Source: Sagittula marina (GTDB lineage Bacteria; Pseudomonadota; Alphaproteobacteria; Rhodobacterales; Rhodobacteraceae). From it: a stretch of DNA of 64,000 nt. The translations under genes and the position numbers were made by a program. The stretch's first letter is position 1, and each line of letters opens with the position of its first letter. The DNA is taken from positions 372,001 to 436,000 of the forward strand of contig NZ_JACIEJ010000001.1 in assembly GCF_014196795.1 (NCBI RefSeq), in the 5' to 3' direction. The notes beneath the pieces are model-generated. The model saw only the letters and a list, made by a program, of their open reading frames with translations, was not told the DNA's origin and ran no database searches. Shown one piece after another: positions 46,261 through 54,978 of this stretch.

Positions 46261-47625
46261 ATGATGCCGCAGGACGCCCGCCAGGACATGCAACTGCTTC
46301 ATGAAGTGGAGTATGGCGTCCCGCAGGAGCTGATCATGCGCCTCGTGGGGATCTGCGTTGGCGCTGTCATGATGTATATCTACGATGCAAGTCTTTTGCC
46401 GGTGGCGTGGTGTCTTGGCTATCTGGTGTCCCATGCGGTGCACTATCGCTTTGTCACGTCGCGGCTGGATCAGGCGGAGCCGCACGATCTGGTGACGGCG
46501 GGGGTGTTGTACCTGGTGGTCGTGGTGAGCTTCATGTGGTTGCCATCCTACTACGCCATGCAGCATGATCCGATCCAACTTTACATCGGGACGGTGCTCA
46601 TTACCTCGACGATGGTGTACCAGATCCGGCGCGGTGACCGGCACCTGTGGCTGAGTTGGGCGCAAATCTTGATCTTTGCGGTGATGGTCACGGTGGTTAT
46701 GGCCAGCCACTTGCACGATTTCACCAGGCCGATCGAATGGATCGGAGCCATATTCGTCACCTGTGCGGGGTTTGTCTACGTGGGGCTGGCGATGCTCTAT
46801 TCGCGCAAATCTCGGCTGGAGACGGAAGAGGCGGCGCAGCGGCTGGCGCAGGATCAGAAGATGTCCGCCATCGGCCGGTTGGCCGGGGGTGTGGCGCATG
46901 ATTTCAACAACATGCTGACCGTGGTGAAAGGCAATCTGGAACTGTACCATCTGCTTGACGACCCGCAGGACCGCGCGGATGCCGTCCACGAGGCCCAGAT
47001 GGCGGCGGAACGGGCAGAGGAGGTCGTGCATCACCTGTTGGTCTACGCGCGCAAGGCGCCGATGCGGCCGCGGGTGATGGATGCCAACGAGGCGGTGGTC
47101 AAGACCATGACGCTGATCCGGACCATGGTGCCCGAGGGGATCGAGAAACAGGTGGACCGTTGGCACCACCGCTTGCCGATGGAGGTGGACGACGGGCAAT
47201 TTGCGACCGCGCTGCTGAATTTGGTAAAGAATTCCGTGGATGCGATGAGCGGGCAAGGGACGCTGTTGGTCAAGTTGTCGCTTGAAACGATCCCGGAAGA
47301 GCAACTCCTGACCAGCGGCACGCGGTTGGCACCCGGTAAATACGTGGCGATCTGCGTGCGCGACAGCGGCAGTGGCATTCCGCCAGAGATTCTCGCCCGC
47401 GTGTCCGAACCGTTCTTTACCACCAAGCCGACGGGCAAGGGCACCGGTCTGGGCCTGTCGATGGTCGCGGGCTTCTTGCAATCGGCGGGCGGCGGGCTGT
47501 GCGTGCGTAGCGATGCGGCGGGCACCGCTGTGACCATGCTCATCCCCGCGCGCGAAATCCAGGGTGCGCCACTCCCGAACACGAAGGCGGCCGCGTTGGC
47601 CGACACTTCAGGTATCGCCCCATAA
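46261..47625 (+). CDS. Membrane sensor histidine kinase (HisKA/HATPase), orphan
   Basis: The 454-residue protein has an N-terminal membrane part with five or six hydrophobic segments (about 24-180) and no recognised ligand domain. It is followed by a coiled linker (RKSRLETEEAAQRLAQDQK) and a kinase core. The phospho-acceptor His is in MSAIGRLAGGVAHDFNNMLTVV, the N-box in ALLNLVKNSVDAM, the G1 in VRDSGSGIPPEI and the G2 in GKGTGLGLSMVAG. The GGVAHDFNN type is close to NtrB-like and hybrid kinases. No response regulator is next to it, so its partner is unlinked. The signal is unknown. Confidence 0.92.
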   Translation: MMPQDARQDMQLLHEVEYGVPQELIMRLVGICVGAVMMYIYDASLLPVAWCLGYLVSHAVHYRFVTSRLDQAEPHDLVTAGVLYLVVVVSFMWLPSYYAMQHDPIQLYIGTVLITSTMVYQIRRGDRHLWLSWAQILIFAVMVTVVMASHLHDFTRPIEWIGAIFVTCAGFVYVGLAMLYSRKSRLETEEAAQRLAQDQKMSAIGRLAGGVAHDFNNMLTVVKGNLELYHLLDDPQDRADAVHEAQMAAERAEEVVHHLLVYARKAPMRPRVMDANEAVVKTMTLIRTMVPEGIEKQVDRWHHRLPMEVDDGQFATALLNLVKNSVDAMSGQGTLLVKLSLETIPEEQLLTSGTRLAPGKYVAICVRDSGSGIPPEILARVSEPFFTTKPTGKGTGLGLSMVAGFLQSAGGGLCVRSDAAGTAVTMLIPAREIQGAPLPNTKAAALADTSGIAP

Positions 47626-47641
47626 CGAGCGGACTAACGCA

Positions 47642-47668
47642 AAATGCCGCCCCAAAGGAGCGGCATTT
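47642..47668. terminator. Bidirectional terminator between the kinase gene and rpmE
   Basis: AAATGCCGC (47642-47650) pairs with GCGGCATTT (47660-47668). T-rich flanks lie on both strands. It is 16 bases after the kinase stop and 24 bases after the rpmE stop on the other strand, so it can end both transcripts. Confidence 0.8.
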
Positions 47669-47691
47669 CGACAAATCGAATGGTCGTTCGA

Positions 47692-47913
47692 TCAGAAGCC
47701 GAGGCCTTCGTACTTCTTCTTGAACTTGGAGACGCGGCCACCTTGGTCGAGCATACGGCCCGTGCCGCCGGTCCATGCCGGGTGCGCGGTGGGGTCGATG
47801 TCGAGAACGAGCGTGTCGCCCTCTTTGCCCCATGTGGTGCGCGTCTGGAACTCTGTCCCGTCGGTCATTTTGACGGTGACGAGGTGGTATGCGGGGTGCA
47901 GATCCTTTTTCAT
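47692..47913 (-). CDS. rpmE: 50S ribosomal protein L31
   Basis: The 73-residue protein of the large ribosomal subunit has the alphaproteobacterial L31 form: [10 protein letters not shown] at the N-terminus, [24 protein letters not shown] in the middle and [16 protein letters not shown] at the end. The zinc-binding CxxC of other L31 types is absent (C- type). It is 12 bases after rplS, in one transcript. Confidence 0.97.
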   Translation of the reverse strand: MKKDLHPAYHLVTVKMTDGTEFQTRTTWGKEGDTLVLDIDPTAHPAWTGGTGRMLDQGGRVSKFKKKYEGLGF

Positions 47914-47925
47914 CTCGTCAGGTCC

Positions 47926-48309
47926 TTACGCTTTTGCGCCCTTGGGGGCTTTGTAGTTGGTGTTCTCGACGATACGAGCCGACTTACCGCGGCGCGAACG
48001 CAGGTAGTACATCTTCGCACGACGGACACGGCCGCGACGCACGACGGTGATGGATTCGATGTTGGTGGAGTACAGCGGGAAAACGCGCTCCACACCTTCA
48101 CCGAAGGAAATCTTGCGAACGGTGAATGCGCCCGCGATGCCCTTGCCATGCTTGCGAGAGATGCAGACACCCTCGTAGTTCTGAACACGGGTGCGCGTGC
48201 CTTCAGTCACCTTGTAGCCGACGCGAATGGTGTCGCCAGCTTTGAAGTCGGGGATCTCTTTCCCCAGCGCAGCGATTTGCTCCGCTTCGAGTTCTGCGAT
48301 CAGGTCCAT
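47926..48309 (-). CDS. rplS: 50S ribosomal protein L19
   Basis: The 127-residue protein lies at the 30S-50S interface. Family marks are [29 protein letters not shown] and [28 protein letters not shown]. The start is at 48309 with a purine-rich site before it. In most bacteria rplS directly follows trmD. Here about 3.2 kb of other genes separates them, and rplS is preceded by two hairpins at 48410-48472. Confidence 0.98.
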   Translation of the reverse strand: MDLIAELEAEQIAALGKEIPDFKAGDTIRVGYKVTEGTRTRVQNYEGVCISRKHGKGIAGAFTVRKISFGEGVERVFPLYSTNIESITVVRRGRVRRAKMYYLRSRRGKSARIVENTNYKAPKGAKA

Positions 48310-48409
48310 CTGATCTCTCCTTCATGTTACGCGCGGTTTGCCCACGGAAATGTCTGGTAAGCGATTGATCCGCATCGGATTTCAGCCGGCCAGCTATTGG
48401 TTTGTTGCC

Positions 48410-48472
48410 GCGGTCCGCAGGAAACAGGACCGCTAAATCCAAAGGCCCCGAGTCGCCTCGAAGCCTTTGGAT
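48410..48472 (-). terminator. Tandem hairpins between the HWE kinase gene and rplS
   Basis: On the minus strand the order is ATCCAAAGGC paired with GCCTTTGGAT (48437-48472, with a nested CGAG/CTCG stem), then GCGGTCC paired with GGACCGC (48410-48433). They lie 57 bases after the kinase stop and about 100 bases before rplS. They may end the kinase transcript or act in the rplS leader. Confidence 0.6.
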
Positions 48473-48528
48473 GCGCTCTCTTACGCGCCAAACCCTCATG
48501 TTTCAAGGGCTTTGAAAGGGCAGGCCCC

Positions 48529-49518
48529 TCAGTCGCGTTTGATGGGAAAGGTCACGGACACGGTGCTGCCGCCGTCGGGACGTGTCTGGCTGTCGCGCGT
48601 GCCGCCAAGGTCGCCGATAAAGGCCGTGATCAGCCGGTGACCAAGGCCGGAGCCCTCCTGGCTGGCGCCGCCGTTGCCATTGTCGCGCACGTCCAGTCGC
48701 GCGATGCCCTCTGCCGCGCTGAGGGCCACGGTGATTTCGCCATTTTGGTCGGGGGCAAAGGCGTGTTTCACGCAGTTGGTCACCAATTCGTTGACCACAA
48801 GACCCACGTTCACCGCCTGATGGCTGTTCAGAAGGATCGGCTCGACCTCGGTTGTGATGGTCAGTCGACCATGGTCCTCGACGCTGTTGCGCAAGGCGTG
48901 GATGATGGACGTCAGATAGTCGTCCATTTGGATGGAATCGATGGTCTGATCCGTGTGCATCGCCGCATATAGCTGTGCCACCGCAGAGATCCGCGCCCGC
49001 ACCCGATCCAACGCCTCTTTGGCCTCTGGCCCGGCGGAGCGCGCCTCCATCTTTGTAATCGACGAAATCACGGCAAGGCTGTTCTTCACCCGGTGGCCAA
49101 GTTCCTGAAACAGCTGCTGCGATTGCTCCAGCGCATGTTCCCGGGCCTCATCCGCCGCCTTCCGGGCGGTGATGTCGCGGAACATGATATACAGTTGCCC
49201 GTGTTTCTCTGCCGGGCTGGCCTGAACCTCGAACCAGCGTTTCATGACGGGGGAGTGGTTTTCAAACCGCAGGGTTTCGCGCCCCAATCCGACCCGTGCG
49301 TAATAGTCGATCCAGCTGCGTTCCAGTTCGGGCACCATTTCCAAAGCGGTCCGCCCTGTGGCATTCTTGAGACCGGTGAACTCCGCGAACAGATCATTGA
49401 TGCGAAGGAACCGGTAATCGACGGGGTTGCCATCGGGATCTGTGATGATCTCGGCAAGACAAAGACCGTCTCCGGTCATGCGTGTAATGGCGTTGAATGG
49501 GATCTGGCTATACATCAC
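48529..49518 (-). CDS. PAS-HisKA_2 (HWE-like) sensor histidine kinase
   Basis: The 329-residue cytosolic kinase has an N-terminal PAS domain (about 10-125, ending RWFEVQASPAEKHGQLYIMFRDITARKAADEA), then the HisKA_2 region with phospho-acceptor His in FQELGHRVKNSLAVISSI. The ATPase core has NELVTNCVKHAFAPD and DVRDNGNGGASQEGSGLGHRLI. Such kinases often work in the general stress or light response. It starts GTG-ATG (49518/49515), and neither start has a strong ribosome site. It lies on the same strand as rplS but is separated by hairpins. Confidence 0.9.
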   Translation of the reverse strand: MMYSQIPFNAITRMTGDGLCLAEIITDPDGNPVDYRFLRINDLFAEFTGLKNATGRTALEMVPELERSWIDYYARVGLGRETLRFENHSPVMKRWFEVQASPAEKHGQLYIMFRDITARKAADEAREHALEQSQQLFQELGHRVKNSLAVISSITKMEARSAGPEAKEALDRVRARISAVAQLYAAMHTDQTIDSIQMDDYLTSIIHALRNSVEDHGRLTITTEVEPILLNSHQAVNVGLVVNELVTNCVKHAFAPDQNGEITVALSAAEGIARLDVRDNGNGGASQEGSGLGHRLITAFIGDLGGTRDSQTRPDGGSTVSVTFPIKRD

Positions 49519-49584
49519 AGTTACATCGTTGAGTGGTGCTCAATTTTCACGAGTTGTGGGTGATTTGCAAGCGGTTACGCGGTA

Positions 49585-49917
49585 CTAGTGCTGCGCGCAT
49601 CGGCTGAGCGTGACGCCATTCATGGTTTGGGCATTCAGATGCATGGTGATGACCACTGTAACGTCCGGATTGCCCTGCGCATAGGTCAGGATATCGGCAC
49701 ACGCGCCCAGGCCATTGTCTGCTTCCACCAGGAATTCCAGCGGGCCGGACGTCTCTGACGCGAGGGTGACTGCCAGTGTCTCAGGGGCCTCGACCTCTTG
49801 GGGCAGTACGGCAAAGGTGGACAACTCAGACCCGGAAAACCGATATTCCACCGTGTGTTCCCAAGCGATGGCAGGCAACGGCAGGACAAGCATCAGGCAA
49901 AGGATCGGCGCGCGCAT
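49585..49917 (-). CDS. Secreted or periplasmic hypothetical protein, 110 residues
   Basis: A clear signal peptide (MRAPILCLMLVLPLPAIA, cleavage near WEH) is followed by a beta-rich domain (AVLPQEVEAPETLAVTLASET) with Cys residues near ACADIL and SRCAQH that could form a disulfide. GGAGGGG precedes the ATG at 49917. No family is recognised. It is divergent from the BrkB-like gene and precedes the HWE kinase by 66 bases, so it may share its transcript. Confidence 0.75.
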   Translation of the reverse strand: MRAPILCLMLVLPLPAIAWEHTVEYRFSGSELSTFAVLPQEVEAPETLAVTLASETSGPLEFLVEADNGLGACADILTYAQGNPDVTVVITMHLNAQTMNGVTLSRCAQH

Positions 49918-50093
49918 CGGGGTCCCCTCCGGGTTTGGGATTTCAGAAGTGTTGCAGAGCCGCCCGCCTCTGCCAAGCCTTTAGCGCAAACTCGGGCGAC
50001 AAGGGCGCGCGGAACGAAAGCCGTCTGGTTCAAGTTGACGTTAGAAAACGTTGCAACGCGCCTGAGGCAGGCATCCAAACACATGAGGCCACG

Positions 50094-51023
50094 ATGAGCG
50101 ACACCGCGAAAAGACCGACCCGTCTGGGGTTCAGCGGCTGGAAGTCTGTCGCCTTTCGGGTGAAGGACGCCATTGACCGCGACCACGTCGGGCTGGTGGC
50201 GGCAGGGGTGGCGTTCTACGGCCTTTTGGCGATCTTTCCCGCCATCGCGGCCGTCATGGCCATCGGGGGCCTGTTCATTGCACCCGATGAAGTTGCGGCT
50301 CAGTTGGACCAGGTGGCCGCCTTGCTGCCGCAGCGCGCCGCAGAGATCATCACCGAACAGGCCGCCTCCGTCGCCGGAACGGAAAGCGGCGGCCTCGGGC
50401 TGACCGCCTTGATCGGTATCGGCCTTGCACTTTGGTCGGCCTCACGGGGGGTCTCCACCTTGGTGGAAGGGCTCAACATCGTTTACGAAGAAACCGACGG
50501 GCGCGGCTTCATCAAGGGCAAACTGGTCACTCTGGCGCTGACGGCGATGCTGGTGATCGGCCTTGTGGCGGGCTTGGGCGCGGTGCTGGTGCTGCCCAGT
50601 CTGCTGGCGATTTTTCCCCTGGGGGCCGGCACCGAAGCGGTCGTCGGGCTGATCCGCTGGGCGTTGCTGTTCGCCATGACAGTTCTGGGCGCTGCGGTGC
50701 TTTATCGTTTTTGTCCCGATCGCCGGTCGCCGCGCTGGTCGTGGACCTTGCCGGGCGCGGTGTTGGCGAGCGTGCTGTGGGTGATCGGCTCCGCACTTTT
50801 CGCGCTATATGCGGCAAATTTCGGCAGCTATCAGGAAACCTTCGGCTCGCTTGCGGGCGCGGTGGTGATGCTGTTCTGGTTGTGGATCTCCGCTTGGGTG
50901 ATCCTGCTGGGCGCAGAGCTGAACGCCGAGCTGGAGGCTCAGGTCCGCCCCGACACCACAACCGGCCAGCCGCGCCCCGTGGGCAAACGCAACGCCGTCA
51001 AGGCCGATCAGGTCAAAGGCTGA
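50094..51023 (+). CDS. YihY/BrkB-family inner-membrane protein
   Basis: The 309-residue protein has six hydrophobic segments and the BrkB/YihY features DHVGLVAAGVAFYGLLAIFPAIAAVMAI, GIGLALWSASRGVSTLVEGLNIVYEE, and AVLYRFCPDRRSPRWSWTLPGAVLASVLW, then NFGSYQETFGSLAGAVVMLFWLWISAWVILLGAELNAE. The older RNase BN annotation of this family is wrong. Its role is unknown, perhaps transport. ATG at 50094 follows GAGGCC. It is the only plus-strand gene inside the translation cluster and ends three bases from the convergent GNAT gene. Confidence 0.92.
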   Translation: MSDTAKRPTRLGFSGWKSVAFRVKDAIDRDHVGLVAAGVAFYGLLAIFPAIAAVMAIGGLFIAPDEVAAQLDQVAALLPQRAAEIITEQAASVAGTESGGLGLTALIGIGLALWSASRGVSTLVEGLNIVYEETDGRGFIKGKLVTLALTAMLVIGLVAGLGAVLVLPSLLAIFPLGAGTEAVVGLIRWALLFAMTVLGAAVLYRFCPDRRSPRWSWTLPGAVLASVLWVIGSALFALYAANFGSYQETFGSLAGAVVMLFWLWISAWVILLGAELNAELEAQVRPDTTTGQPRPVGKRNAVKADQVKG

Positions 51024-51026
51024 CGC

Positions 51027-51485
51027 TCACAGCACCCGCTTGAATCCCGCGTGCGAACGGGCAAAGCCGAGGCTCTCGTAAAACCGATGCGCATCGTGCC
51101 GCGTCTTGTGAGAGGTCAGCTGCACCATGCGGCAACCGCGCGCCTGTGCCGCCTCGATCGCCCAGATCATCATCTGCCGCCCAAGGCCCTGCCCCCTCAG
51201 ATCAGTGGCCACGCGCACCGCTTCGATCTGGGCGCGCCACGCCCCCTGATGCGACAGGCCGGGCAGGTAGGACAGCTGGAACGTCCCGACCACGCGCCCG
51301 TCCGCCTCTGCGACCATCAGGTGCTGGTTCTCATCCCGCGCGATCGCGTTGAAGGCATCGATATACCCCGCATCGACGGTCTCCCCGACGACCTCGCGCG
51401 TTTGGCCCAGCGTATCATTGGCGAGCAGCGCCAGGATCACGCCGATGTCCGTGAGCCGCGCGGGGCGGATCAACAGATCAGTCAT
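51027..51485 (-). CDS. GNAT family N-acetyltransferase (coupled to trmD)
   Basis: The 152-residue protein is a single GNAT domain. The CoA loop is RVATDLRGQGLGRQMMIWAIEAAQARG and the C-terminus is FYESLGFARSHAGFKRVL. The start overlaps the trmD stop by eight bases, so it is translated with trmD. The RxxGxG motif is intact (DLRGQGLG). The substrate is unknown. Close relatives are found next to trmD in other Rhodobacterales by my memory, not checked here. Confidence 0.9.
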   Translation of the reverse strand: MTDLLIRPARLTDIGVILALLANDTLGQTREVVGETVDAGYIDAFNAIARDENQHLMVAEADGRVVGTFQLSYLPGLSHQGAWRAQIEAVRVATDLRGQGLGRQMMIWAIEAAQARGCRMVQLTSHKTRHDAHRFYESLGFARSHAGFKRVL

Positions 51486-52275
51486 TTTTGCGCGCCTGAA
51501 AGGCTTCCCACAGGTCGGGGCGGCGGTCGCGGGTCAGCGCTTCGGCCTGCGCGCGCCGCCACTTGGCGATCTCGCCGTGGTTGCCGGACAGCAGAACCTC
51601 GGGCACCTTCTCCCCCGCCCAGTCGCTGGGCCGGGTGTACTGCGGATGTTCCAGAAGACCGTGGGAGAAGCTCTCCTCCTCCGTGGACTCCGCGTTGCCC
51701 AGAACGCCGGGCAGCAGGCGCACCGTTGCGTCCAGCAACACCTGTGCAGGCAGCTCACCGCCCGTCAGGACGTAATCGCCCATCGACACTTCGGTGATGT
51801 CGTAACGGTCGATCACCCGCTGATCGAGCCCCTCGAACCGGCCGCAAATCAGCGTCGCGCCGGGCCGTTGTGCCAGATCGCGCGCCATGCCTTGGGTAAA
51901 CGGACGCCCGCGCGGGCTGAGATAGATCAGCGGTGCCGCGCGATTCTGCGTGGCGCGCGCGGTTTCGATCGCGGCGGCCATCACATCGGGGCGCAACACC
52001 ATCCCGGCGCCGCCGCCGGTTGGGGTGTCATCGACGTTGCGATGCTTGCCCTCGCCAAAGCTGCGCAGCGGCACGGTCTGCAACTGCCACAGCCCGTCCT
52101 TCAGCGCCTTGCCGGTGAGGGACATGCCCAGAATGCCGGGAAAGGCGTCCGGGAACAGGGTGATGACCTGGGCCCGCCACGCGCGGGCCAGATCGGGCGC
52201 AGGTTCCATCAGATCGCGCGGCGTGAGGCTCGGGCGGATGGTCTTGCGGCCATGTGATTTCGTGGGCGTCGACAT
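51478..52275 (-). CDS. trmD: tRNA (guanine-37-N1)-methyltransferase
   Basis: The 265-residue SPOUT enzyme methylates G37 next to the anticodon. The knotted AdoMet site is visible in LIYLSPRGRPFTQ and ICGRFEGLDQRV and EVSMGDYVLTGGELP. FPDAFPGILGMSLTGKAL and NVDDTPTGGGAGMVLRPD are also typical. There is an N-terminal extension of about 34 residues (MSTPTKSHGRKTIRPS...) before the usual start, common in this order. It is in the rpsP-rimM-trmD-rplS set, here separated from rimM by a 377-residue membrane protein gene. Confidence 0.96.
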   Translation of the reverse strand: MSTPTKSHGRKTIRPSLTPRDLMEPAPDLARAWRAQVITLFPDAFPGILGMSLTGKALKDGLWQLQTVPLRSFGEGKHRNVDDTPTGGGAGMVLRPDVMAAAIETARATQNRAAPLIYLSPRGRPFTQGMARDLAQRPGATLICGRFEGLDQRVIDRYDITEVSMGDYVLTGGELPAQVLLDATVRLLPGVLGNAESTEEESFSHGLLEHPQYTRPSDWAGEKVPEVLLSGNHGEIAKWRRAQAEALTRDRRPDLWEAFQARKND

Positions 52276-52327
52276 GGCGTTGCCTTAGCCCGAGCCATGG
52301 CCGGGGGGCAAGCGGCCAATGCGTGTG

Positions 52328-53461
52328 TCAGACGGGTGTGCCCATCTGCGTGGCGGGCTCGGTCGCGGGGTCGAAATAATCTTTGCGCTTCGGCGGTGCC
52401 ACCATGCGCCCCTGACGCAAATTCCAGTTGGGACGCATCCGGGCAGGGCGGCCCTGACGCGGCAGGAACGCGCCATGCGGACGCGGCCAGTCGCTGCGGG
52501 TCAGCGACGCGACCTTTTGCAGGGCCTCTTCCATGCGACTGCTCGCCGCGCTCAAGGCGTCAGAGGCGTCCAATTCCAGCAGCCCATCGCGATAATACCC
52601 CGCGTTCCAGCGTTCGATCAGGGTGCGGATCTCGCAGAGGTAGGCTGAATCGCCTCGCTGTGCGGCGGCCACCAGCGTGCCATCCGTGACGATGTGCGCC
52701 AGATAGGTCGCCACAGTCGTCTGGTCGCAGGCAGCGTGCCGCAAACACCACAAGGCGGCCTCTCGTTGCTGTGGATCGGTCGAATCGTGGTGCAGAACCA
52801 CATGGTGCCACAGGTCCACGTCCGCGGGGCCAAGGGCCTGCAGGCCGTCAATCAACCGCCATGTCGTCTGATCGTTGTTCTGGCGCGTCCACAGCCCTTG
52901 CGTCGCAAGGAACAGTCGATTGCAGCGGTCCCACTCGGCACGAACAAGGGCCATTTGATCAATCTCGTCGCGCAGGCTCAGCACGCTGTCGGGGCGACGA
53001 AAATACTGCGCCAGCCGTCCGGCTTCCCCCGGCGTTGAGGTCAGGAGGCGCTCCAGCATGTACAGGGTGGCAAGGCGGGTTTCCGTCGCCTCCGACAGCG
53101 TCATGGGCTGCCAGGCCTGTATCACGCGCAACAGGGTCCATGCGACGGCCTGCTCGCGGGTGGACGGACCGGGTTCCAGCGTTTGCGCTGCTTCCAAGGC
53201 GCTCGCGACTGCGCTGCGTTGCCGTGTTTCCGAAGGCAGGTCACTGGGCATGCCGCGCAGGGGCATCATCTTCGTCAGGGGGAGGGGACGCTTTTTGGCT
53301 TTGGGGTAGGTCAACGCGGCGAATACTGCCGCCACACCGCCAAATGTGGCCAAAACGGCGGTGGGCAGGTGCGCGCTATAGCCCACGGCGATCACCACTG
53401 CGGCAAGTGCAGGGACCAGAACCAGGCTGGAGAGCAGCTGTCTGTGCGACGTCCTATCCAC
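52328..53461 (-). CDS. Membrane-anchored hypothetical protein, 377 residues
   Basis: The N-terminus has two adjacent hydrophobic segments (about 10-29 and 33-50), and the rest is a soluble helical domain rich in Trp and Arg (DSVLSLRDEIDQMALVRAEWDRCNRLF, WRLIDGLQALGPADVDLWHHVV). I do not recognise the family. A GTG at 53461 is the only long-frame start, with no good ribosome site. It sits between rimM and trmD on the same strand, and its coding pattern resembles its neighbours, so it looks real. The C-terminal tail is basic and proline-rich. Confidence 0.7.
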   Translation of the reverse strand: MDRTSHRQLLSSLVLVPALAAVVIAVGYSAHLPTAVLATFGGVAAVFAALTYPKAKKRPLPLTKMMPLRGMPSDLPSETRQRSAVASALEAAQTLEPGPSTREQAVAWTLLRVIQAWQPMTLSEATETRLATLYMLERLLTSTPGEAGRLAQYFRRPDSVLSLRDEIDQMALVRAEWDRCNRLFLATQGLWTRQNNDQTTWRLIDGLQALGPADVDLWHHVVLHHDSTDPQQREAALWCLRHAACDQTTVATYLAHIVTDGTLVAAAQRGDSAYLCEIRTLIERWNAGYYRDGLLELDASDALSAASSRMEEALQKVASLTRSDWPRPHGAFLPRQGRPARMRPNWNLRQGRMVAPPKRKDYFDPATEPATQMGTPV

Positions 53462-53659
53462 TATAACACTCTCATAAATTGCGACTCGATTAATGGCAAA
53501 ACTGTACGAAAAGAATGGCGGGAAGTAGACGCGTTCACCGGTTTTTTAGGTTAATTTGGGCGGTTGATTGCACAATCCGGCCTGCATTCTAAAATTGTAT
53601 TCAATAACGCGACAAAAATGACGGCGAAATCGCGACACGCGTTTCCGTGACGATCAACG

Positions 53660-54163
53660 TCAGTCCAAAAGACCCTCGGGCGGGTCGGCCACCAGACGCC
53701 CGCTTGCCAGGTCGACCGTCGGCACACAGGCCATCGTAAAGGGCAACAGAACGGTGCGAGATTCACCGGGGCGGATGACCTCCAGCAGATCAGAGGCGCC
53801 GTGGTTCAGCACGGCCCGCACCTGACCCAGCTCAACACCACCGGTGTCAAAGACGCTCAGACCGATCAGGTCAGCGTGGTAATATTCGTCATCGGGCAGC
53901 GAGGGCAGGCGGTCGCGCGGCGCGTACAGGCGCACGCCCTTCAGCGCGTCGGCCTGTTCCTTGGTGCGGACACCGGTCAGTCGGGCGGAAAAGCCCTGCT
54001 TGATCTCGCGTGAGATTTCCAGATCGTAGCTCGTGCCGTTGTCGCCGCTCAGAGGCGCGTATTCGGCAATGGCCAGCGGGTCGGCGGTAAAGCTTTTCAG
54101 CCGCACTTCGCCGTGCACCCCAAAGGCCCCGGCAATTGCGCCAACGCAGATCTGATCGTCCAT
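53660..54163 (-). CDS. rimM: Ribosome maturation factor RimM
   Basis: The 167-residue protein assists 30S head assembly and binds S19. The N-terminal RimM domain begins [25 protein letters not shown], and the C-terminal PRC-barrel-like part has [31 protein letters not shown] and [14 protein letters not shown]. The start at 54163 is likely by family length. ATG at 54181 has the better ribosome site (AAAGG seven bases upstream) and would add six residues. A 46-residue membrane peptide gene lies just upstream. Confidence 0.95.
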   Translation of the reverse strand: MDDQICVGAIAGAFGVHGEVRLKSFTADPLAIAEYAPLSGDNGTSYDLEISREIKQGFSARLTGVRTKEQADALKGVRLYAPRDRLPSLPDDEYYHADLIGLSVFDTGGVELGQVRAVLNHGASDLLEVIRPGESRTVLLPFTMACVPTVDLASGRLVADPPEGLLD

Positions 54164-54192
54164 GTCATCCCCGTCGTGCATCGTTATGCCTT

Positions 54193-54333
54193 TCATTTCA
54201 CGGAACAAAATCCGGACCGCATCCATTGGCCCCCAGATGTGTCACACAGCGCCTGCTGTTGTCCACGCTCATAGAACACGCCTACGGCAAAGGCGATGAC
54301 CAACAGAATGGGAAGACGGATCAGGCGAAACAT
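54193..54333 (-). CDS. Small single-pass membrane peptide, 46 residues
   Basis: [20 protein letters not shown] is a membrane segment with a basic N-terminus. It is followed by [20 protein letters not shown] and a C-terminal GFCSVK with two Cys outside the membrane. It lies between rpsP and rimM on the same strand, 11-30 bases before rimM. It is too short for most gene finders, but its position in the operon and its amphipathic design suggest a real peptide. The cysteines could form a disulfide in the periplasm. Function unknown. Confidence 0.62.
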   Translation of the reverse strand: MFRLIRLPILLVIAFAVGVFYERGQQQALCDTSGGQWMRSGFCSVK

Positions 54334-54456
54334 GGCCGCAGGTCTGCCACGGCACAGGCCGCTGCACCAGAGGGGCGATGCCCGCGCGTGGCTGATGGTC
54401 GACAAACCGCCGATCGCCTTCGCGGGATGCGGCTGCACGACCCCTCAAAATGTAGA

Positions 54457-54517
54457 AGCCCCGGCGGTCCGCGCGGACGCCGGGGCTAGGGCCTGCCCCC
54501 GGTGGGCGGGGGCAGGC
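54457..54517 (-). terminator. Two strong hairpins downstream of rpsP
   Basis: AGCCCCGGC (54457-54465) pairs with GCCGGGGCT (54479-54487), with a nested GTCC/GGAC stem. GCCTGCCCCC (54491-54500) pairs with GGGGGCAGGC (54508-54517) with a 7-base loop. They are about 40-100 bases after the rpsP stop on the minus strand, and probably reduce read-through into rimM or stabilise the rpsP message. Confidence 0.75.
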
Positions 54518-54556
54518 TGGGCACGGCCCCGCAAAATGGCGGGAACCGAACCGAAC

Positions 54557-54922
54557 TCATTCCTCGGCGGGAGCTTCTTCCGCTGCGGCGGCCTTGGCGG
54601 CCTTCTCTTCTGCACGGTCCTGAGCTTTCTTGCCCGGAACGGCTTTCTTCGGGTTGTTGCGCTCTTTCTTCTCGATCACGCCAGCCGCTTCGAGGAAGCG
54701 CGACACGCGGTCGGTCGGCTGCGCGCCGTGGGACATCCAGTACTGGATGCGCTCGATGTCCATTTTCACGCGGTCTTCGGAATCTTTCGCCAGCAGCGGG
54801 TTGTAGGTGCCCAGCTTCTCGATGAAGCGGCCATCGCGCGGCATGCGCGAGTCAGCTGCAACGATACGGTAGAAGGGGCGCTTCTTGGAACCACCACGGG
54901 CGAGACGGATTTTAACGGCCAT
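54557..54922 (-). CDS. rpsP: 30S ribosomal protein S16
   Basis: The 121-residue protein has the S16 core [42 protein letters not shown] and [24 protein letters not shown]-terminal Lys/Ala/Glu-rich extension of about 40 residues ([20 protein letters not shown]...) is typical for alphaproteobacteria. It is preceded by a good ribosome site (AGGAGAAATAC on the minus strand). It follows chorismate mutase and heads the rps/rimM/trmD set. Confidence 0.97.
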   Translation of the reverse strand: MAVKIRLARGGSKKRPFYRIVAADSRMPRDGRFIEKLGTYNPLLAKDSEDRVKMDIERIQYWMSHGAQPTDRVSRFLEAAGVIEKKERNNPKKAVPGKKAQDRAEEKAAKAAAAEEAPAEE

Positions 54923-54978
54923 TGTATTTCTCCTTGAACTGAATGGCAGGGCCGGACCGGGGTCCGGTTAGGTCTGGG

